Assembly: GCA_963643225.1 (NCBI GenBank)
Contig: CAVIIX010000010.1
Span: forward strand, 1-64,000
Length of the DNA stretch: 64,000 bases
Source: UBA1258 sp963643225
GTDB lineage: Bacteria; Bacillota; Clostridia; Lachnospirales; Lachnospiraceae
Direction of reading: 5' to 3'
Shown here piece after piece: positions 62,034-64,000 of the stretch; within the stretch, counting starts at the first letter, position 1, and each line of letters opens with the position of its first letter. The position numbers were made by a program, and so were the translations under genes. The notes beneath the pieces were generated by a model. The model saw only the letters and a list, made by a program, of their open reading frames with translations, made no database searches and was not told where the DNA came from.

Positions 62034-63257
62034 ATGACAGTTTTTGACGAACTTAAGGCAAGAGGATTACTTGCACAATTAACAGACGAGGAAGAAATTA
62101 AGGAGCTTATTAACAACGGTAAGGCAACCTTCTATATCGGCTTTGACCCTACTGCAGATTCACTTCATGTAGGTCATTTTATGGCATTATGCTTAATGAA
62201 GAGATTACAGATGGCAGGCAACAAGCCTATTGCCTTAATCGGCGGTGGTACAGGAATGATCGGTGACCCTTCCGGAAGATCCGATATGCGTTCCATGATG
62301 ACAACCGAGACAATCGATCACAACTGCGAATGCTTTAAAAAGCAGATGAGCAGATTCATCGAATTTGGCGAAGGCAAGGCCATGATGGTCAATAACGCTG
62401 AATGGTTAAGAGACTTAAATTACATTGATTTTATAAGAGATATAGGTGCCTGCTTTTCTGTAAATAACATGCTGAGAGCAGAATGCTACAAGCAGAGAAT
62501 GGAAAAGGGATTAAGCTTCCTTGAATTTAACTACATGATTATGCAGTCCTACGATTTTTTGTCCTTATACGAAAGATACGGCTGTAATATGCAGTTTGGT
62601 GGTGATGACCAGTGGAGTAACATGCTGGGCGGAACCGAGCTTATAAGAAAGAAGCTTGGTAAGGATGCATATGCCATGACAATTACCCTTTTGCTTAATT
62701 CAGAGGGTAAGAAAATGGGTAAGACTCAGAAGGGTGCCGTATGGCTTGACCCTGAAAAGACCTCGCCCTTTGAATTCTTCCAGTACTGGAGAAATGTTGA
62801 TGATGCAGATGTTATTAAGTGCTTAAAGATGCTTACCTTCCTTCCTATTGAAGAGATTGAAAAGATGGAAAGCCTTGAAGGCGCCGAATTAAACAAGGCA
62901 AAAGAAATTCTTGCATTTGAACTTACCAATTTAGTACACGGCGAGGAAGAAGCAAACAAGGCTCTTGAAGCTTCAAGAGGATTGTTCTCTGTGGGCTCTT
63001 CTGAAAACATGCCTACAACAGAAATTTCAGAAGAGGATTTATTTAACGGTAAAATCGATGCTATCGGTATTTTAGTTAAAGCCGGCCTGGTAACTACACG
63101 TTCCGAAGGCAGACGTGCCATCGAACAGGGCGGTGTAATGATTAACGATGAAAAGATTACTGATGTAAAGACTGCATTTACTCTTGAAGAGATAGCTGCT
63201 TCTGACTTTATAATAAAGAGAGGTAAGAAGAACTTCAGAAAGATTGTTGTTAAATAA
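62034..63257 (+). CDS. tyrS: Tyrosyl-tRNA synthetase
   Basis: A 407-residue class I synthetase charging tRNA-Tyr. Catalytic motifs: HVGHF (HIGH-like, residues 44-48) and KMGKT (KMSKS-like), with YDFLSL and GGDDQW between; an S4-like RNA-binding domain closes the protein (SEGRRAIEQGGVMIN). The frame is open upstream to 61893 through the T-box, but AAAGGA before ATG 62034 and the family start MTVFDELKARGL fix the beginning. Confidence 0.96.
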   Translation: MTVFDELKARGLLAQLTDEEEIKELINNGKATFYIGFDPTADSLHVGHFMALCLMKRLQMAGNKPIALIGGGTGMIGDPSGRSDMRSMMTTETIDHNCECFKKQMSRFIEFGEGKAMMVNNAEWLRDLNYIDFIRDIGACFSVNNMLRAECYKQRMEKGLSFLEFNYMIMQSYDFLSLYERYGCNMQFGGDDQWSNMLGGTELIRKKLGKDAYAMTITLLLNSEGKKMGKTQKGAVWLDPEKTSPFEFFQYWRNVDDADVIKCLKMLTFLPIEEIEKMESLEGAELNKAKEILAFELTNLVHGEEEANKALEASRGLFSVGSSENMPTTEISEEDLFNGKIDAIGILVKAGLVTTRSEGRRAIEQGGVMINDEKITDVKTAFTLEEIAASDFIIKRGKKNFRKIVVK

Positions 63258-63347
63258 CATTATATGAAGCAAAAAGGCTTCCTATAATCTAATCTTGTAT
63301 TTTTAGATTATGAATATTATGAGCCTTATTTAAAAGGGGGATTATTT

Positions 63348-63761
63348 ATGACAACGGATGTAGAGCTTATTAAAGAAGCCTTTAAGGCAAGGGAAATGTC
63401 TTACTGTCCTTATTCAAATTTTGCGGTTGGTGCCTGTCTTGAAACTAAAGAGGGGCTTTTATTTAAGGGCTGCAATATTGAGAATGCGGGCTTTACTCCC
63501 ACAAACTGTGCTGAAAGAACTGCATTTTTTAAGGCTGTAAGCGAGGGCTATACAGGTTTTAGGAAAATTGCAATTGTGGGTGGCAGCACCGACAAGCCTG
63601 TTGATGATTTTGCATATCCCTGCGGAGTATGCAGACAGGTTATGATGGAATTCTGTAATCCTGATTCCTTTGAAATCATAATTGCAAAAAGCACTGAAAA
63701 TTATCAAAAATACACCTTAAAGGAATTACTTCCCTGTGGTTTCGGACCGGATAATATATAA
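63348..63761 (+). CDS. cdd: Cytidine deaminase
   Basis: A 137-residue pyrimidine-salvage enzyme, tetrameric in relatives, deaminating cytidine and deoxycytidine. Zinc ligands: Cys in NCAER and both Cys of PCGVCRQ; catalytic Glu in CAER. AAGGGGG precedes the ATG. The stop and the following ATG overlap as TAATG. Confidence 0.95.
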   Translation: MTTDVELIKEAFKAREMSYCPYSNFAVGACLETKEGLLFKGCNIENAGFTPTNCAERTAFFKAVSEGYTGFRKIAIVGGSTDKPVDDFAYPCGVCRQVMMEFCNPDSFEIIIAKSTENYQKYTLKELLPCGFGPDNI

Positions 63762-64000
63762 TGGAAACTTACGTAACTATTACACTTGTATGCGTGGTCT
63801 TATTTATTCTTTTTCTTTTGAAGGAATATTTTGACAGTAAGCGTGCACGTAAAAAATGTCTTGAAAAAGTTAATAAGGATTATGGCAAATTAAGTAAAAA
63901 AACGCTAAGTGCAGATGAATTAGAAAATATTAAAAAGCTTTTTTATCGCTATTTAAGCAAGGATTCGATTGATGATATAACCGCTGCCGATTTGGAGCTT
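63761..64000 (+). CDS. N-terminus of a membrane-anchored MutS-like protein (partial)
   Basis: The first 80 residues of an open frame that runs off the window. It begins with one membrane helix (about residues 6-22) and continues with a basic segment and SKDSIDDITAADLEL. This last part resembles the start of the MutS-related ATPases of Firmicutes that carry an N-terminal membrane anchor and lack the mismatch-recognition domain. ATPase motifs lie beyond the end. It begins at the ATG that overlaps the cdd stop. Confidence 0.5.
   Translation, partial: METYVTITLVCVVLFILFLLKEYFDSKRARKKCLEKVNKDYGKLSKKTLSADELENIKKLFYRYLSKDSIDDITAADLEL

Noticed and set aside
63284..63311. Nine-base inverted repeat between tyrS and cdd as a terminator
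   Set aside because: No GC in the stem core to speak of and no T run behind it; could be an operator but nothing supports it.

Overview
The window is a compact, AT-rich chromosomal segment of a Gram-positive Clostridium, most likely a gut or rumen member of the Lachnospiraceae. The evidence is the conserved low-GC Firmicutes gene order (polA-coaE-FtsA-like; pta-DUF177-rpmF-plsX-acpP-rnc-smc-ftsY; ylxM-ffh-rpsP-khpA-rimM-trmD-rplS-lepB-rbgA-rnhB-FliK-like-yraN), strong AGGAG ribosome sites, a T-box before tyrS, a CcpA-type cre site and lipoprotein signals. Two runs of ten N (12778-12787 and 59012-59021) mark it as a draft or metagenome scaffold. I found no tRNA, rRNA, CRISPR array, insertion sequence or prophage.

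Layout. 1-1.7 kb: a sugar-binding lipoprotein with its terminator. 1.7-12.8 kb: an export cassette (two adaptor lipoproteins, an FtsX/MacB-type permease, two ATPases) running into a GH43 glycosidase and two paralogous U32-like proteins with four shared cysteines. 12.9-19.2 kb: a small zinc-finger membrane protein, polA, coaE, an FtsA-like ATPase and a YycJ-type metallo-hydrolase. 19.3-22.2 kb: the UPF0237 (ACT)/UPF0210 pair and, on the other strand, tmcAL. 22.3-32.1 kb: pta behind a cre-overlapped promoter and without a following ackA, then the lipid/ribosome/chromosome block through smc and ftsY, ending in ilvA. 32.1-36.2 kb: the remains of a maltodextrin locus (fragment of an unknown gene, GH13 pseudogene, malE 3' fragment, broken malF, intact malG). 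36.3-45.6 kb: the signal recognition particle, ribosome maturation and secretion block with two signal peptidases, then FliK-like and FlhB-like genes. 45.6-48.9 kb: an OmpR-type two-component system. 48.9-54.6 kb: prs (minus strand), a DUF512 radical-SAM-like protein, der, plsY and gpsA. 54.6-61.6 kb: a MoxR ATPase/VWA pair and two large hybrid histidine kinases, the second split by the sequence gap. 61.6-64 kb: T-box, tyrS, cdd and the start of a membrane-anchored MutS-like protein.

Most genes are housekeeping and co-oriented, often with ATGA or TAATG overlaps that imply translational coupling. The accessory interest lies in the export/GH43/U32-like run, the eroded mal locus, the tandem hybrid kinases with one degraded ATP-binding domain, and a family of short palindromic intergenic repeats that recurs at about six places, one of which also holds an assembly gap.
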